Part shown: in pieces, positions 30,941 to 41,112 of the stretch | How the letters are laid out: the number at the start of each line of letters is the position of its first letter | Numbering within the stretch: position 1 is the first letter of the stretch | NCBI GenBank assembly: GCA_023014485.1 | Contig: JAJOZX010002357.1 | Location: forward strand, 85,001-149,000 | Source: Bathynomus jamesi | Taxonomy: Eukaryota; Arthropoda; Malacostraca; Isopoda; Cirolanidae | DNA length: 64,000 bases | Reading direction: 5' to 3' | Translations under genes and position numbers: made by a program | Notes under the pieces: generated by a model | What the model saw: only the letters and a program-made list of their open reading frames with translations | What the model was told of the DNA's origin: nothing | Database searches by the model: none

Positions 30941-32278
30941 AGGGGTTCCAAAAAACCTTAGCCCCCCCATATTTTTAGTGATTATAAAAATATATAAAAT
31001 TCTTTATTTATTGCAGGTATTAAAATTACTCTAGCTGATAAAGTGATAATATAATGGCTTCTCAATTAATTGGTGATTCGGAGAGGTAACGTGTGATAGA
31101 TCGCATACGAGCAATAACATTTCGGGAAGCTCGTGATGCTGGAGCCACCTTTATAACACGTTCATGGGTTGCCAGAAAGTTGCGAAGAAGTGAGGACTTC
31201 GTCAAAAGAAATTGGAATAAAACTTTGGATGAATGTGAAATGGATACAACCAAATCTGGACACCCAAATTTGCCACTCTCTCAGGAAACAAAGGACATCA
31301 TTGAAAGCGGTACGCGTAAGCGGAAAAACAGCTGTGCTAAACTTTCTAGAGAGATCGAAGTGTTGAGAGGAAAGATCGTTAGTAGTGAGATCATTCGACT
31401 GTACCGTCATAGGCAAGGTTTAAAGCCTTGGCATGAACTTCCAAAGCCAAGAAAAACTCAACTTAACATCGATGACAGAATGTGGTTAGCCCATTAGCTT
31501 GAAGCTTGGGATGTGGATGATTTCATGCATTTAGCTGTCTCCGATGAATTTTTTGTTTACGTAACACGTCGGCCTAACTACCAAAATGATCGAGTGTGGG
31601 CCACAACACCAGATGAAATCGATGACAATGAACATTATCGCGAATTATTAAAAGTCCAGACTGTGTTGGTGTGTTTGTTTTGTTCACTGCAAAGAAGCTC
31701 ATGTGGGTGCTGAAGCCAAATGGTCAGAGTTGGGATGGACAGTATTTTCGTGATATTATTCTATCCCAGCATGTCATTCCTTTTCTAAGAAACCCAAACA
31801 ATGTTATGGATGTCGATCAGGTCACACTTCTGCACGATAAGGACCCCTGCTTTAAGGCATTAGCCACTCAACAGTTGTTGCGGAACCATGAGATCGATTT
31901 CTTTGTAAATGAAGAATGGCCCGGAAATTCTCCTGACCTGAACGTCTGTGAACGCATTGGATCAGTTATAAAGGACAAGGTTGAATGTCTCTTGTTTCAA
32001 GAACCTGCAACAAATCGATTTTCGAAGGATACAATGACGCAACATATTGAAACTGTTTTAGCAAATTTGCGTAACGCTTAAGATCTATTCACGTCACTTT
32101 TGGCAAGCTACCCAAAGCGAATTCAGGCTGTCTTGGAAGCCAATGGCGGGAACACCAAGTTTTAATTGTTTCTCCTTAAATACAGGATTAAATTCTCTTT
32201 TGTAAGGTATGTTTAGTTTTACTGTACCTCTAATAGTTTAGGCCATGGGCGAGGGGGCTAAGGTTTATCGGAGCCCCG
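30941..32278 (+). mobile_element. DD37E-type Tc1-mariner relative
   Basis: Inverted ends: left AGGGGTTCCAAAAAACCTTA then GCCCCCCCAT, and right, complemented, GGGGCTCCGATAAACCTTAG then CCCCCTCGCCCAT. TA flanks at 30,939-30,940 and 32,279-32,280. 1,338 bp, a normal length for a Tc1-mariner-type element, with one transposase gene on the plus strand. Confidence 0.82.
31054..32081 (+). pseudogene. DD37E-type transposase, two stops and a frameshift
   Basis: The ATG at 31,054 opens MASQLIGDSER followed directly by TAA; the same frame resumes with VIDRIRAITFREARDAGATF and HTH sequence SWVARKLRRSEDFVKRNW. A TAG after MWLAH (31,495) and a frameshift near 31,655 further break it. The catalytic core has Asp in LAVSDEFFVYV, Asp in LLHDKDPCFKAL and Glu in NSPDLNVCERIGS; counting from the first D of HDKD to that E gives 37 residues between. 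NSPDLNxxE is the Tc1-side version of the motif, where mariners have Asp. The relic is inactive. Confidence 0.8.
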
Positions 32279-32407
32279 TAGTAGCTTACGTGCCAAGTAG
32301 AGTTAATATGCGTAAACAGCTTCTTTATGCGTGGATGCAGTTTGAACAGTTATGGGTGTGGTTTCTACTTTACGTGGGTTCAGAAACTTTTTTGACACCC
32401 TTTAAAG

Positions 32408-32716
32408 TAGGGGTTCCCAAACTTTTACCACCAAGGACCCCTAAATATTAATTCCGTACGGACATAGACCCCCCACAAAAAAAATTATGAATTCAGTTAC
32501 AAACTATAGTATATTTCATAAGCATAGATAGCTTTTAAATTAATGTAAAATTAAACATTCTACGCTCATTAAATCAGTTTAATAAACACTTACCGAATGT
32601 CTAGTGTGAAATGGAAATTTATTTTAATATAGTTAATGTTACTATTTTTCCAAAAGCTTAGAGACCCCCTGAAAGCTTCCTACAGACCCCTGGACAGACC
32701 ACTTTGGGAATCCCTG
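32408..32716. mobile_element. hAT-type MITE, 8-bp TSD CTTTAAAG
   Basis: Ends TAGGGGTTCCCAAACTTTT and, complemented, CAGGGATTCCCAAAGTGG. Exact CTTTAAAG duplications at 32,400-32,407 and 32,717-32,724. 309 bp, non-coding, with hAT/Charlie-like termini as at 1,034. Confidence 0.9.
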
Positions 32717-32736
32717 CTTTAAAGCATACTGGCCCG

Positions 32737-32747
32737 TATATATATAT

Positions 32748-32786
<39 letters not shown>
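32737..32786. repeat. (TA)n microsatellite
   Basis: Two TA blocks directly preceding a SINE. Confidence 0.95.
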
Positions 32787-33085
32787 GGCGCCTCGGTGGT
32801 GTAGTGGTTACCGTCGCTGACTACGAATCCATCGGCCCCGGGTTCGAGACCCGACGGCAGCCGGCGCGCAGCAAAACCCAGCTGTTCATCCTTCCACACA
32901 ATAAAGTGGTTGGTAGGTAAATGGGTACCTTAGGTGGTCTAGTGGTTAAGACGCTGGGCCTGCTGATGGGGCGTGGTTCGGATTCCACGTTAAAATGTAG
33001 GTCTAAGATGGAGTGAAAAGCTTGACCTTCGTCAGAATGAACAATTCGGGCGGAAGCTAACCAAAGGTCAAAGGTTATATATATA
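32787..33085 (+). mobile_element. Dimeric tRNA-derived SINE, complete copy
   Basis: Two tRNA-like modules in tandem. Module 1 starts GCGCCTCGGTGGTGTAGTGG, with A box TGTAGTGGTTA and B box GGGTTCGAGACCC. After a linker with CCAGCTGTTCATCCTTCCAC comes module 2, with A-box-like TCTAGTGGTTAAGACGCTGG and B box TGGTTCGGATTCC. The tail contains AAGCTTGACCTTCGTCAGAA and GGGCGGAAGC, then runs into (TA)n. The tail resembles the LINE3 3' end, suggesting mobilisation by that LINE. Confidence 0.85.
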
Positions 33086-33146
33086 AATTGACGATTGGTT
33101 AGGTTAAGTCAAGTATATATATATAATATATATATATATACATACA

Positions 33147-34960
33147 CAGTAGACGCCGTTTATAGTGTCCCACTCGGTGCCAAGCCAAAAGGACACTATA
33201 TCCGATGGGACACTATATCCACAGTTTGGTCTCTCGATGGTTGCAAGGTTAAAAATAGTGAATATGTACTGTATATCAATATTTACAACATAAACACCTT
33301 TATTATGCAGTTTCTCATTAAAATTATTTTTATTAAAATTTATTAAAATTGTTTTTATTCAACTATGCAATTTCTCATTAAAATTGTTTTTACAATTCAA
33401 CTGAAACCAAAACTATGTTCATTTTACATTAAAACAAAACATTGCATCAAGAGTTTGTTAAACCTGCTTCGCTTCTCGTTTTTGCCTCACTCGTTCCTCA
33501 ATCGTGTTTATATGCAGCTTTCCACCCGACAAATTAATTCCTTCAATAGCAGAAAAACGGCGAAGAATTGTGAGAGCATTGACAACTTCTTTTGTGCTAG
33601 GTGCTTCCAGGCCTTCATTTTTTTCGTCCTCTTGTTCTTTTAAATCCATCTTGGGAATTTTTGCCACCCCAGCCATTGTAACTTCCTTGATCAATTCATC
33701 ATCACTGAGTTCACCTTGAGTGTCAACACTTTTGTTCACATCTACGAGTTCTTCAAACTGCTTCAAAGCTAGTTGTTCAGGAATTGCAACTTCATGAAAT
33801 GGATCAGCTTCACAGTCCGGCTCAACATTACGTGAGACTGGCACAAAGCCCCTTTTCCTGAAACAGTTTGCGATGGTTTGAACACTAACCTGATTCCATG
33901 CCTGAGCAATGTTGACAATGCTTGTCAGAAGATCAGTCTGCTTCTTTAGTTCTTGAAACACAACAATGCAATCAGAGTCCATCTTGTCAATCATATGTTG
34001 TAAAAGAATGGACCTGTAGTGAGCTTTCAGATTCCTAATGATTCCCATATCCATGGGTTGCATAACAGATGTGGTGTTTGGCGGAAGAAATTGAAGATTA
34101 TGTTTTGTTCGGAAATGTTTGTAGAATGAGCTGAACAGTTGTCAACAAGAAAGAGAATTTTTCTTTTTTTAGTTCTCAGTTCCTTATCCCAGCAACACAG
34201 CCAATGTTCGAATAAAGATGCAGTCATCCAAGCATTTGTAGAATTTGCGTACATGACGGAGTTTTGTCAGATCCTTTGGAAAGCAACGAGGACACTTAGA
34301 TTTCCGAATCACAAAAAGGGGTCTTTTCTCAGTTCCTGTCTTGTTTGCACAGACAAGGATTGTAACCCGATCCTTAGCTCGCTTTGAACCTTCAATGACT
34401 GACCCGCGTTCAACGTACCCACGAGTGTTCAAAAGTTTGAAGTAGAGTCCGGTTTCGTCAGCATTGAAAATGTCCTCTGGTTTAAATGCTTCAAGCAATT
34501 TTGACGCATTTTGTTTAAGCCATTGTTCTGTAGCACTTGTATCAGTAGACTTACTTTCTCCATGTTCAACTTTATAGACAATGTTATGTCTTGCTTTCCA
34601 TCGTGTAAACCACCCATCGCTAGCTTTGAATTCCTTAATGTCCAATTTTTTTTTGCTAAGTCCTCAGCTTTCTGGCGAAGCAAGATTCCACTGGGCAGCA
34701 CACCTTGTGCGCGCTTTTCTTTAAACCACATAACAAGAACATCTTCAAGATCTGAAAATTTGCCTGTTCGCATTCTTTTTTCAGTGGCGTTTCTTTCTTC
34801 ACTATGGAGACGGCATTCCAGCTCACTTTTTCGTTTCCATATTAAATTCACCATCTGTCCGCTCACTCCAAACTTTTCTGCAACTTGCAGTCTTATAACG
34901 CCTGGTTGCTTGCACATGGAAATGACTTCTACTTTTTGTGCCAGGCTTAAAATATCGGGA
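33147..34960 (-). mobile_element. Tigger/pogo DNA transposon, 5' end missing
   Basis: The left end CAGTAGACGCCGTTTATAGT and about 150 subterminal bases match the MITE at 14,865. The transposase gene runs on the minus strand. The opposite terminus is not found beyond 34,960, so the element is truncated on its 5' side. Confidence 0.85.
33458..34945 (-). pseudogene. Tigger transposase (CENP-B HTH + DDE_1), frameshifted
   Basis: Pogo/Tigger transposase, kin of CENP-B and jerky proteins. From the N-terminus: a first HTH (GVIRLQVAEKFGVSGQMVNL), then a CENP-B-type HTH (SDGWFTRWKARHNIVYK), then the DDE domain with Asp in IFNADETGLYFKLL, Asp in ILFLVDNCSAH and Asp in MQPMDMGIIRNLKAHYRS. The C-terminus is acidic and ends RVRQKREAKQV. 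At least three frame changes occur (about 34,640, 34,250 and 34,065), so no single product is possible. A native start is probably just upstream of 34,945, where VEVISMCKQ begins. Confidence 0.85.
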
Positions 34961-35039
34961 CATATTCATGCATAATTAATGTGTTATGGTAATGTTCATA
35001 TATTAAATGTAACTATCATAATAATATATGCGAAGTAGA

Positions 35040-35051
35040 GCATATATATAC

Positions 35052-35127
<76 letters not shown>
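35040..35127. repeat. (TA)n microsatellite
   Basis: About 85 bp of TA at the 5' truncation point of LINE3. Confidence 0.95.
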
Positions 35128-35131
<4 letters not shown>

Positions 35132-35164
35132 ACTATATATCTATGCAAGAACCCAGAGCAGACT

Positions 35165-36040
35165 TTGCATGCCTCACGGAAACTCATCTAAAGGACTGCC
35201 AGATGAACTGTGAAAACTGAGTTCTGTGTTGACAAAAAAGAAATGCAATTCGACATCTATAACATCCTCCGAGCCGACAGAACAGTGAGACGTAAAGGAG
35301 GATGTGGTATTTACACACGCGAAAGGCATATGGCAGAAATGACTATAAGTACCTCAAACAGCTACGTAGAATGTGTAGCAGCAAAAGTTGAAAAATTAAA
35401 TATGGTACTAATTGTAATGTACAGACCGCCAAACACACCAACCCCAAAATTTTCAGATTCCATTACAGAGGTAAGAAACTGGGTAAAAGATCTACACTCT
35501 CCAACCCCAAATATTTTTCTCTGCGGTGATTTTAATTTGTCATTCATGAAATATAAAAAGATAGGAAAAATATATGCATACACCGGGACAAGGGAGGCCA
35601 CACGGGAAGACCAGGAGCAGGTAAAAATGCTACTAGCTCTAGCTGATGAATTTATGTTACCGCAAGAAATAACAGAAAACACAAGAAAAAACAACTGCCT
35701 AGATTTGGTATTCACAAACAACAGCAACCTAATTGATAATGTAGAAATATCCCCAACTATAATATCGGACCACAACATTATTGAAATAACAACCAATATA
35801 AAAGCAACAGGAAAGGAAAGAACACGAACAACAGAAAGAAGCAAATTCGAAATTTTTAATTTCCACTCCAAAGCTATAAACGGCCATTTTCGAGGCCAAG
35901 ACAACGGAAGAGATGGTAATGACTTTAGAGGAGAAGACGTTAGAAATTGTGGAGACATGTCCCAAAAATGCAACAAAGAAGAAAGAGAAGCAGGTTCGCG
36001 AGACAAAAGAGGTCATTGTTCCGAAAGAGAAAAAGAGTGA
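35165..36040 (+). pseudogene. LINE3 AP-type endonuclease region
   Basis: Begins with FACLTETHLKDCQ (catalytic Glu in TETHL) in a frame that shifts near 35,215; the frame 35,210-36,040 then stays open for 276 codons. It contains DRTVRRKGGCGIYTRERH, MVLIVMYRPPNTP (YRPP motif), NIFLCGDFNLSFM (GDFN with catalytic Asp), LDLVFTNNSNLIDNV and SPTIISDHNIIEI (SDH catalytic motif). All expected endonuclease motifs are present, so this domain was functional until recently. It ends at a frameshift in a Lys/Arg-rich linker (RKRKRV) that precedes the RT. Confidence 0.85.
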
Positions 36041-36146
36041 CTGCAAACCTAAGTAAATGTAAAGATAACAACATCAGGAAAATATTAAATGATAAACTGC
36101 AGAGTATCGATGACGTCATACAGGAACTAATTGAGAAGCATACATA

Positions 36147-37685
36147 AAAAGAAGACGACGACGCTAGAGAAGCGATAAAGGTTAACTCAAAGTATTTCTA
36201 TAATTTTGCAAAAAGGAAGTCGAAAAACCATGCGACTATCGGACCTCTGAAAAACGAGAACAGTGCTTTATCTGATGATCTAACAGAAGTATTTGAAATA
36301 TTAAGAGCTCAGTACGAATCATCTTTCAGTATCCCAAAAACTGACAAACTGATATACGATAGAAACGCGTTCTTTGAAAAAGAACTACAAGGGGAAAGCA
36401 TAACGGACTTCGGCTTAACGACAAATGATATTACACAAGCTATAGGGAAACTAAAAGCACACTCAGCGGCAGGACCGGACAAATGGAATGCTACACTGAT
36501 CAAGAACTGCAAGAATGCAATCGCTGAGCCCTTATAGTGGATATGGAGACGATCACTAGACACGGGAGAAATACAGGGCATCCTGAAGAGCGCGAACATT
36601 ACCAATATATAAAGGAGGAGATCGATCCGAGGCCAAAAATTATAGGCCAGTGTCGTTTACATCTCATCTCACTTAAATATTTGAAAGAATAGTTAGACAG
36701 ACTTTTTGGAAACTCAGAAAAAATTCAATGATAACCAACATGGGTTTCGGTCAAGCAGATCATGCCAATCACAACTAATGGAACACTAGAACAACATTAT
36801 TGATGCACTTGACAGTAATGAAAACTATGATGTAATATACACAGATTTTGCTAAAACTGTGACCATGGAATCATAATACATAAACTGAAATATATGTGAA
36901 TAAATAACAGGAAAAGTAGGGAAATGGATATATAATTTCCTTAGTGAGCGTCGGCAAGTCGTTACAGTACAAGGAGTATCTTCATCAGAATCAGAGGTCC
37001 TCAGCTCAGTACCACAAGGAACAGTATTAGCTCCACTACTCTTCATAATCATGCGAACTGATAAGATGAGGACATTAACAGAGACAGCACAGTAACATCC
37101 TTTGCCGATGACACAAAGATCAGGAAATTCAGAGAAATTCTAGAGCAAAAGATTTAGTGGTTGTAATGACTGATGATGCGAAATTTTAAACACAAAGTAA
37201 AATAGCAGTAAACAGAGCAAAGAGAATAACTGGGCAGATACTGAGAACCTTTAAACGAAGGGATAGGAATATAATGATTCTCTACTGAAAACACTGATCA
37301 TAACCAAATTGGAATACTGCTCGGTCCTAACATCCCCATATAAAAATAAAGACATTAGACAGCTAGAAGGGATTCAGAGAAGCTTCACAGCCAAGATCAA
37401 TGGGTGCAAAGAACTAAATTACTGGGAAAGGTTAAGCGAACTAAACCTATATTCACTGGAAAGGAGAAGACACACACACTATTATTTACACTTGGAAAAT
37501 AATGGAGAAACTAGTCCCTAATCTTACTCTGAACCCCGTAACTCCCCAAACAACGGTGGAAAGTAGAAAAGGAAGACTGTGTCGTGTTCCCAAATTAAAG
37601 GCGAGACAGGGAACATCCTTAACCCTGAAAGAAAATAGTTTTGTTGTGAGAGGACCAAAACTGTTTAATCAGCTGCCCAAAACCT
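36147..37685 (+). pseudogene. LINE3 reverse transcriptase, broken
   Basis: Pieces in several frames: HSAAGPDKWNATLIKNC, SEAKNYRPVSFTS, YTDFAKT (first Asp; the usual AFDKCDHGI that follows is lost), GRWIYNFLSERRQVV, SSVPQGTVLAPLLF and SFADDTKI with the intact catalytic DD. After a deletion it continues with TKLEYCSVLTSPYKNKDIRQ, WERLSELNLYSLERRR and VRGPKLFNQLPKT. At least six frame defects. The conserved C-terminal ETNSLLHQANSRGG lies at about 37,738-37,780. Confidence 0.8.
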
Positions 37686-37845
37686 AAGGAACACGAATGG
37701 TGTTGCAGTGGACATCTTGAAAAGGTGGAGAGTACAAGAAACCAACTCACTACTTCACCAGGCGAACTCGAGAGGAGGGGCGACAAGCTTGACCTTCGTG
37801 AAATGAGGACTCATCGCAAGGAACCTTTGAGAGGTGAAAGGAAAG

Positions 37846-37847
<2 letters not shown>

Positions 37848-37887
<40 letters not shown>

Positions 37888-37911
37888 TATAATATATATA
37901 TATAATATATA
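37848..37911. repeat. (TA)n microsatellite
   Basis: Directly continues the LINE3 3' UTR. Confidence 0.95.
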
Positions 37912-37919
37912 TAGAATGA

Positions 37920-38815
37920 GTTTCTCAGTTAATTAAACACGTGAAATAAATATATGATGCACATTCACAAGGAAAAATAGAAAGCGATTCAAAGGTCTTT
38001 CGTATATTCAACAGTACACCTCGTCAGGGAATGAATGAAGAGAAAAGCCAAGAGCCAAAAATATATCATATATCTATACACCGAAAACAAATTAGTTAGG
38101 AAGGGTTAGCAAAAAAATTAAGTGGTAACTAAAGGCAAAAGGTATTTTAGCAAGATGTGGTCCATTTTATGTATACAGAACTGTTATTGAAATTACTTAC
38201 AAAGTATATGAATACACATTCCAGAATGTGCCTTTCTGTTGTCTTTAGTTTTGACTAGAACTCTCCCGAGAAATACTATGATTATATTTATATATATGAT
38301 TAAAAAATGCATTAGAATCATTTGCCGTCCTACACGCATATTTATACTGTTTTACTCTGGCGTCTAAAGTTTTCGCAGTTTGACCTATATAAACGGAGTC
38401 GTATTATTTACATCCAGTCGAGTAGACGCAGCCAGCTGCATTATCTGGACTGTTCTTTATTAGGCGAGGTGTAACAGTATTTCTTATACTTTAAGACGTT
38501 AATTCCAGTTGTTTCAAGTAAGGTCGGAATGTATTTAAAATTTACGTTGTAAAGTATGTCGAGGGTATTTTATGGTCAAATTCCTTTTGAATTACACTAT
38601 TTTCCTACATTTTTTTTAGCTTTGCTTAAACAATTTTCTAGAAATGGCATAGGATAACATAGTTTAATACCAATGTTTATTGCATAACTCAGAATCTAAA
38701 TATATATAATTTAAATATTTTGTTTACGTTGTACAGAGATATATATTTTAGGCCTTTTGTCTTTTTCGTTCATTCCTTGACGGGGTGTATTGTTGAATAC
38801 ATGAAACGTCTTTTA
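37920..38815 (-). mobile_element. PLE3: Penelope-like relic
   Basis: Minus-strand GIY-YIG remnant flanked by inverted end sequences: the hammerhead-like core CTGACGA...GAAAG on the minus strand at 37,997-38,027 and a diverged plus-strand counterpart TTGACGGGGTGTATTGTTGA with GAAACGTC at about 38,772-38,802. This is the same inverted-end layout as PLE1, PLE2 and the 48,613 copy. Confidence 0.65.
38296..38466 (-). pseudogene. PLE3 GIY-YIG endonuclease fragment
   Basis: No start codon, but the minus strand translates to IKNSPDNAAGCVYSTGCK, a stop, then YDSVYIGQTAKTLDARVKQY and on to CRTANDSNAFFNH. CVYS...VYIGQT is the GIY-YIG signature with a CxxC-like pair (the second Cys now at the stop). The fragment is short and lies between the inverted ends. 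Confidence 0.75.
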
Positions 38816-38817
38816 TA

Positions 38818-38880
38818 ACCTTTGGTTAGCTTCCATCCGAATTGTTCATTCTGACGAAGGTCAAGCTTTTCACTCCACCT
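38818..38880 (-). mobile_element. SINE tail fragment
   Basis: Minus strand of GAATTGTTCATTCTGACGAA and GGTCAAGCTTTTCACTCCACC equals the 3' tail of the dimeric SINE. No tRNA modules. Confidence 0.6.
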
Positions 38881-38881
38881 G

Positions 38882-38884
<3 letters not shown>

Positions 38885-38918
<34 letters not shown>
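38885..38918. repeat. (TA)n microsatellite
   Basis: Short TA array between the SINE tail fragment and SINE-B. Confidence 0.9.
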
Positions 38919-38919
<1 letters not shown>

Positions 38920-38929
38920 TTTTAACTGC

Positions 38930-39200
38930 AAACAACACACAGTATAATTAATGTAAAGAACGTCGCTTGTGTAGAAGAGCGTCCGCACAAGATGAGGAGA
39001 AAGAACAAACAAATGAAAAACGAGGCACCTCCCAGGAATCGAGCCCGGGATCATCCAATTGCCGGTCGGACATGCTAACCACCACACCAAGGTCCCCGAT
39101 TAGTCAGAAGTCGTCCTGGGAGGTGCCTCGTTTTTCATTTGTTCGTTCTTTCCCCTCATCTTGTACGGACGCTCTTTTACACAAGCGTCGTTCTTTACAT
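38930..39200. mobile_element. SINE-B copy with inverted tail
   Basis: The minus strand carries a tRNA-like head (39,024-39,096: A box TGTGGTGGTTAGCATG, B box GGGCTCGATTCC), then a body. CGAGGCACCTCCCAGGA at the left recurs inverted as TCCTGGGAGGTGCCTCG at 39,115-39,131, and AAGAACGTCGCTTGTGTAGA at 38,958 recurs inverted near 39,180. So this is a head plus two opposed tails, a foldback arrangement. Confidence 0.7.
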
Positions 39201-39214
39201 TATATATATATTAC

Positions 39215-39640
39215 AGTCAGTGTCTAAAATCAGGCAATTTGTAAATTCACTGAAATTTTAGGCACTGTCTAAAATTGTGATACACACAAAACTTAACCGA
39301 ACCTAACTTAACCTAACCTAATGAATTTTTAGGCAGCATATTGGGAAATACCAGTGGTTATGCATATGCAGCATTACCAGAAAGGTAAATACCTGAAAAT
39401 ATAAATACCTGAAAATATAAATACCTGGTAACACAGAAAATTGAATGAAACTTGTTTCATTGAATTTTCTGTGGCTGAAACTCTTGAGAAAGTTATTTTT
39501 TTTATCATAATGAAAACATTAATATTAATTTTAATTCTTATGCATTGCCTGCCATGATAGTAATATCACGAAATTTGAAAAATTGTCATATATTTATAAT
39601 TCTATATTATATTGATAGATTAACTAAATATCCGCATCCG
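39215..39640. other. No gene; CCTAA run and ATACCTG repeats
   Basis: Holds CTTAACCTAACCTAATG at 39,306-39,322 (TTAGG-like) and tandem AATACCTGAAAATATAA units at 39,389-39,427. No coding signal. Confidence 0.5.
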
Positions 39641-39710
39641 CATCCGCGGATATTGGAATTAAAGATCCGCATCCGCAGATGTTGAAAAATTGACATCCGG
39701 TCCACCACTA

Positions 39711-39713
<3 letters not shown>
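39640..39713. mobile_element. hAT-like terminus, single end
   Basis: CCGCATCCGC repeats followed by GGTCCACCACTAATA, which read from the other strand gives a TAGTGGTGGACCGG-type end like that of the hAT MITE at 55,814. No partner end was found to the left. Confidence 0.4.

Positions 39714-39766
<53 letters not shown>
39713..39766. repeat. (CA)n(TA)n microsatellite
   Basis: CA block followed by TA block, directly before a SINE. Confidence 0.95.
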
Positions 39767-39767
<1 letters not shown>

Positions 39768-39775
39768 GCCTATAT

Positions 39776-40075
39776 ATCATGCGCCTCGGTGGTGTAGTGG
39801 TTAGCGTCGCTGACTATGAATCCATCGGCCCCGGCATCGAGACCCGGTGACGGCATGCGGCGCGCAGCAAAAACCCAGCTATTCATCCTTCCACGCACAA
39901 AAAAAAATTGGTTGGTAGATAAATGGGCACCCTGGGTAGCCTAGTGGTTAAGACGCTGTGCTGCTGGTGGGACGTGGTTCGGATTCTACGTTAAACTGTA
40001 GGTCTAAGGTAGAGTGACAAACTTGACCTTCGTCAGAATGAATAATTCGGGCGGAAGCAAAACCAAGGTTAACCA
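39776..40075 (+). mobile_element. Dimeric tRNA-derived SINE, complete copy
   Basis: Same two modules as at 32,787: GGTGTAGTGGTTAGCGTCGC with B box GCATCGAGACCC, then GTAGCCTAGTGGTTAAGACG with B box TGGTTCGGATTC. The tail has AACTTGACCTTCGTCAGAAT and GGGCGGAAGC. The tail joins PLE4 without a (TA)n run. Confidence 0.85.
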
Positions 40076-40082
40076 AGGTCGG

Positions 40083-40390
40083 AAAACGACAAACAATTTG
40101 TCCTACGTACACTTTTACTCGGGACATGATACCCCCACTAAGAAGGCCATATTTTCATCAATTTTTCTCCGCGCCCTTAGGATCGCCAGTCCGGAATACA
40201 TCGATGCCGAATTGTAAAAAATCAACGGTATTGGAAGTGATTTGTGTTATCCATCTGCGTTTATGGAATCTTGTCTCAACAAGGCAAAACGAACTTTCTA
40301 TCGTGTCAATATTAACACTCGTACTTTGTCAAAAAAATTTTTAGTACTTCCATTTTCCCGGGCTTTTTAGGCATTGCTAATGTACTTAAA
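40083..40390 (+). pseudogene. PLE4 RT-endonuclease linker region
   Basis: The frame reads LSYVHFYSGHDTPTKKAIFS, then FLRALRIASPEYIDAEL and a stop, then KINGIGSDLCYPSAFMESCL and KAKRTFYRV. This corresponds to the region between thumb and GIY-YIG in PLE proteins. A stop after IDAEL and a second after SRAF disconnect it from the endonuclease ORF. The same text in PLE2 reads DAELGKINSIGSDLCY without the first stop. Confidence 0.75.
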
Positions 40391-40393
40391 CTT

Positions 40394-40822
40394 TTGGATA
40401 TTAATGTAGTATTTTCATATAACAATATTGTGAAAAATATCATAGTAAAAAATAGCCCTACCAATAATTCAGGCATTATCTATAAAATTGGTTGTAAACA
40501 ATGTGATTCCTTTTACATAGGTCAGACGGGAAAGGATTTGCACACACGTATAAAACAGCATCAATATTCCGTTAGAACAGGACAGTTGTCCAGTGCCCTT
40601 TTTGTCCATTTGTCAGAGTTAGCCCACTGTATTGATTGGAATAATGCTTCAGTTTTATTCCATTCAAGCAACATTGTTAATAGAAATATTCTTGAGTCTG
40701 CCATTATCCAACTTTCAAATAACTTCAACGTAAGCAAAGGTCTTTTTCAACTCGATCCTGTTATGTTGAATTCCTTTAAAACTGATTTAGATAAGAAGTG
40801 TAAAACATTAAATCTTTGGTAA
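40394..40822 (+). CDS. PLE4 GIY-YIG endonuclease domain
   Basis: 142 codons, open. Motifs in order: SGIIYKIGCKQCDSFYIGQT (GIY...YIG with CxxC between), GKDLHTRIKQHQYSVRTG (catalytic Arg and following His), and NRNILESAIIQL, supplying the conserved Glu late in the domain. It ends DLDKKCKTLNLW with TAA. In PLEs this domain is the C-terminal part of one RT-EN polyprotein, so an isolated ORF is unlikely to be translated as such. It is the best-preserved endonuclease in the window and serves as reference for the split PLE2 copy. Confidence 0.85.
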   Translation: MDINVVFSYNNIVKNIIVKNSPTNNSGIIYKIGCKQCDSFYIGQTGKDLHTRIKQHQYSVRTGQLSSALFVHLSELAHCIDWNNASVLFHSSNIVNRNILESAIIQLSNNFNVSKGLFQLDPVMLNSFKTDLDKKCKTLNLW

Positions 40823-40844
40823 ACTTGTCTTCTACTTTATTAAC

Positions 40845-41112
40845 TTTTAATTTGCATTTTATTTTTTTATATATATCGAAACCTGACCATAGGCAGCAAT
40901 GTGTTAAAACCCGGACAGAGTTCCAGTATAAATTTGTATTTTTATAATCCATTTGATCTTGTGCTAAAAATCGATTAACTTTTAATTTGCATTTTATTTT
41001 TTTTTTATATATATCGAAACCTGACCATAGGCAGCATTGTGTTAAAACCCGGCAGAGTTCCAGTATAAATTTGTATTTTTATAATCCATTTGATCTTGTG
41101 ATAAAAATCGAT
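40845..41112. repeat. Two tandem ~130-bp units in PLE4 3' UTR
   Basis: Unit 1 (about 40,845-40,975) and unit 2 (about 40,976-41,112) share TAACTTTTAATTTGCATTTT, ATATATCGAAACCTGACCAT and TTTGATCTTGTGNTAAAAAT with very few differences. Tandem duplication near an end is compatible with PLE pseudo-LTR organisation. Confidence 0.8.

Larger units (their letters stand above)
35128..37848 (+). mobile_element. LINE3: most complete member of the LINE1/3/4 family
   Basis: 5'-truncated inside the endonuclease and ending at (TA)n. Domains in order: AP endonuclease (to about 35,850), linker, RT core (36,170-37,110), thumb and C-terminal region (37,260-37,690), short 3' UTR with GGGGCGACAAGCTTGACCTT. It lacks part of the RT after SFADDTKI (37,100-37,140), where an internal deletion joins into the thumb. 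Confidence 0.85.

Noticed and set aside
35362..36006. 214-codon minus-strand ORF
   Set aside because: It is the antisense of the LINE3 endonuclease, whose motifs (YRPP, GDFN, SDH) are clear on the plus strand.
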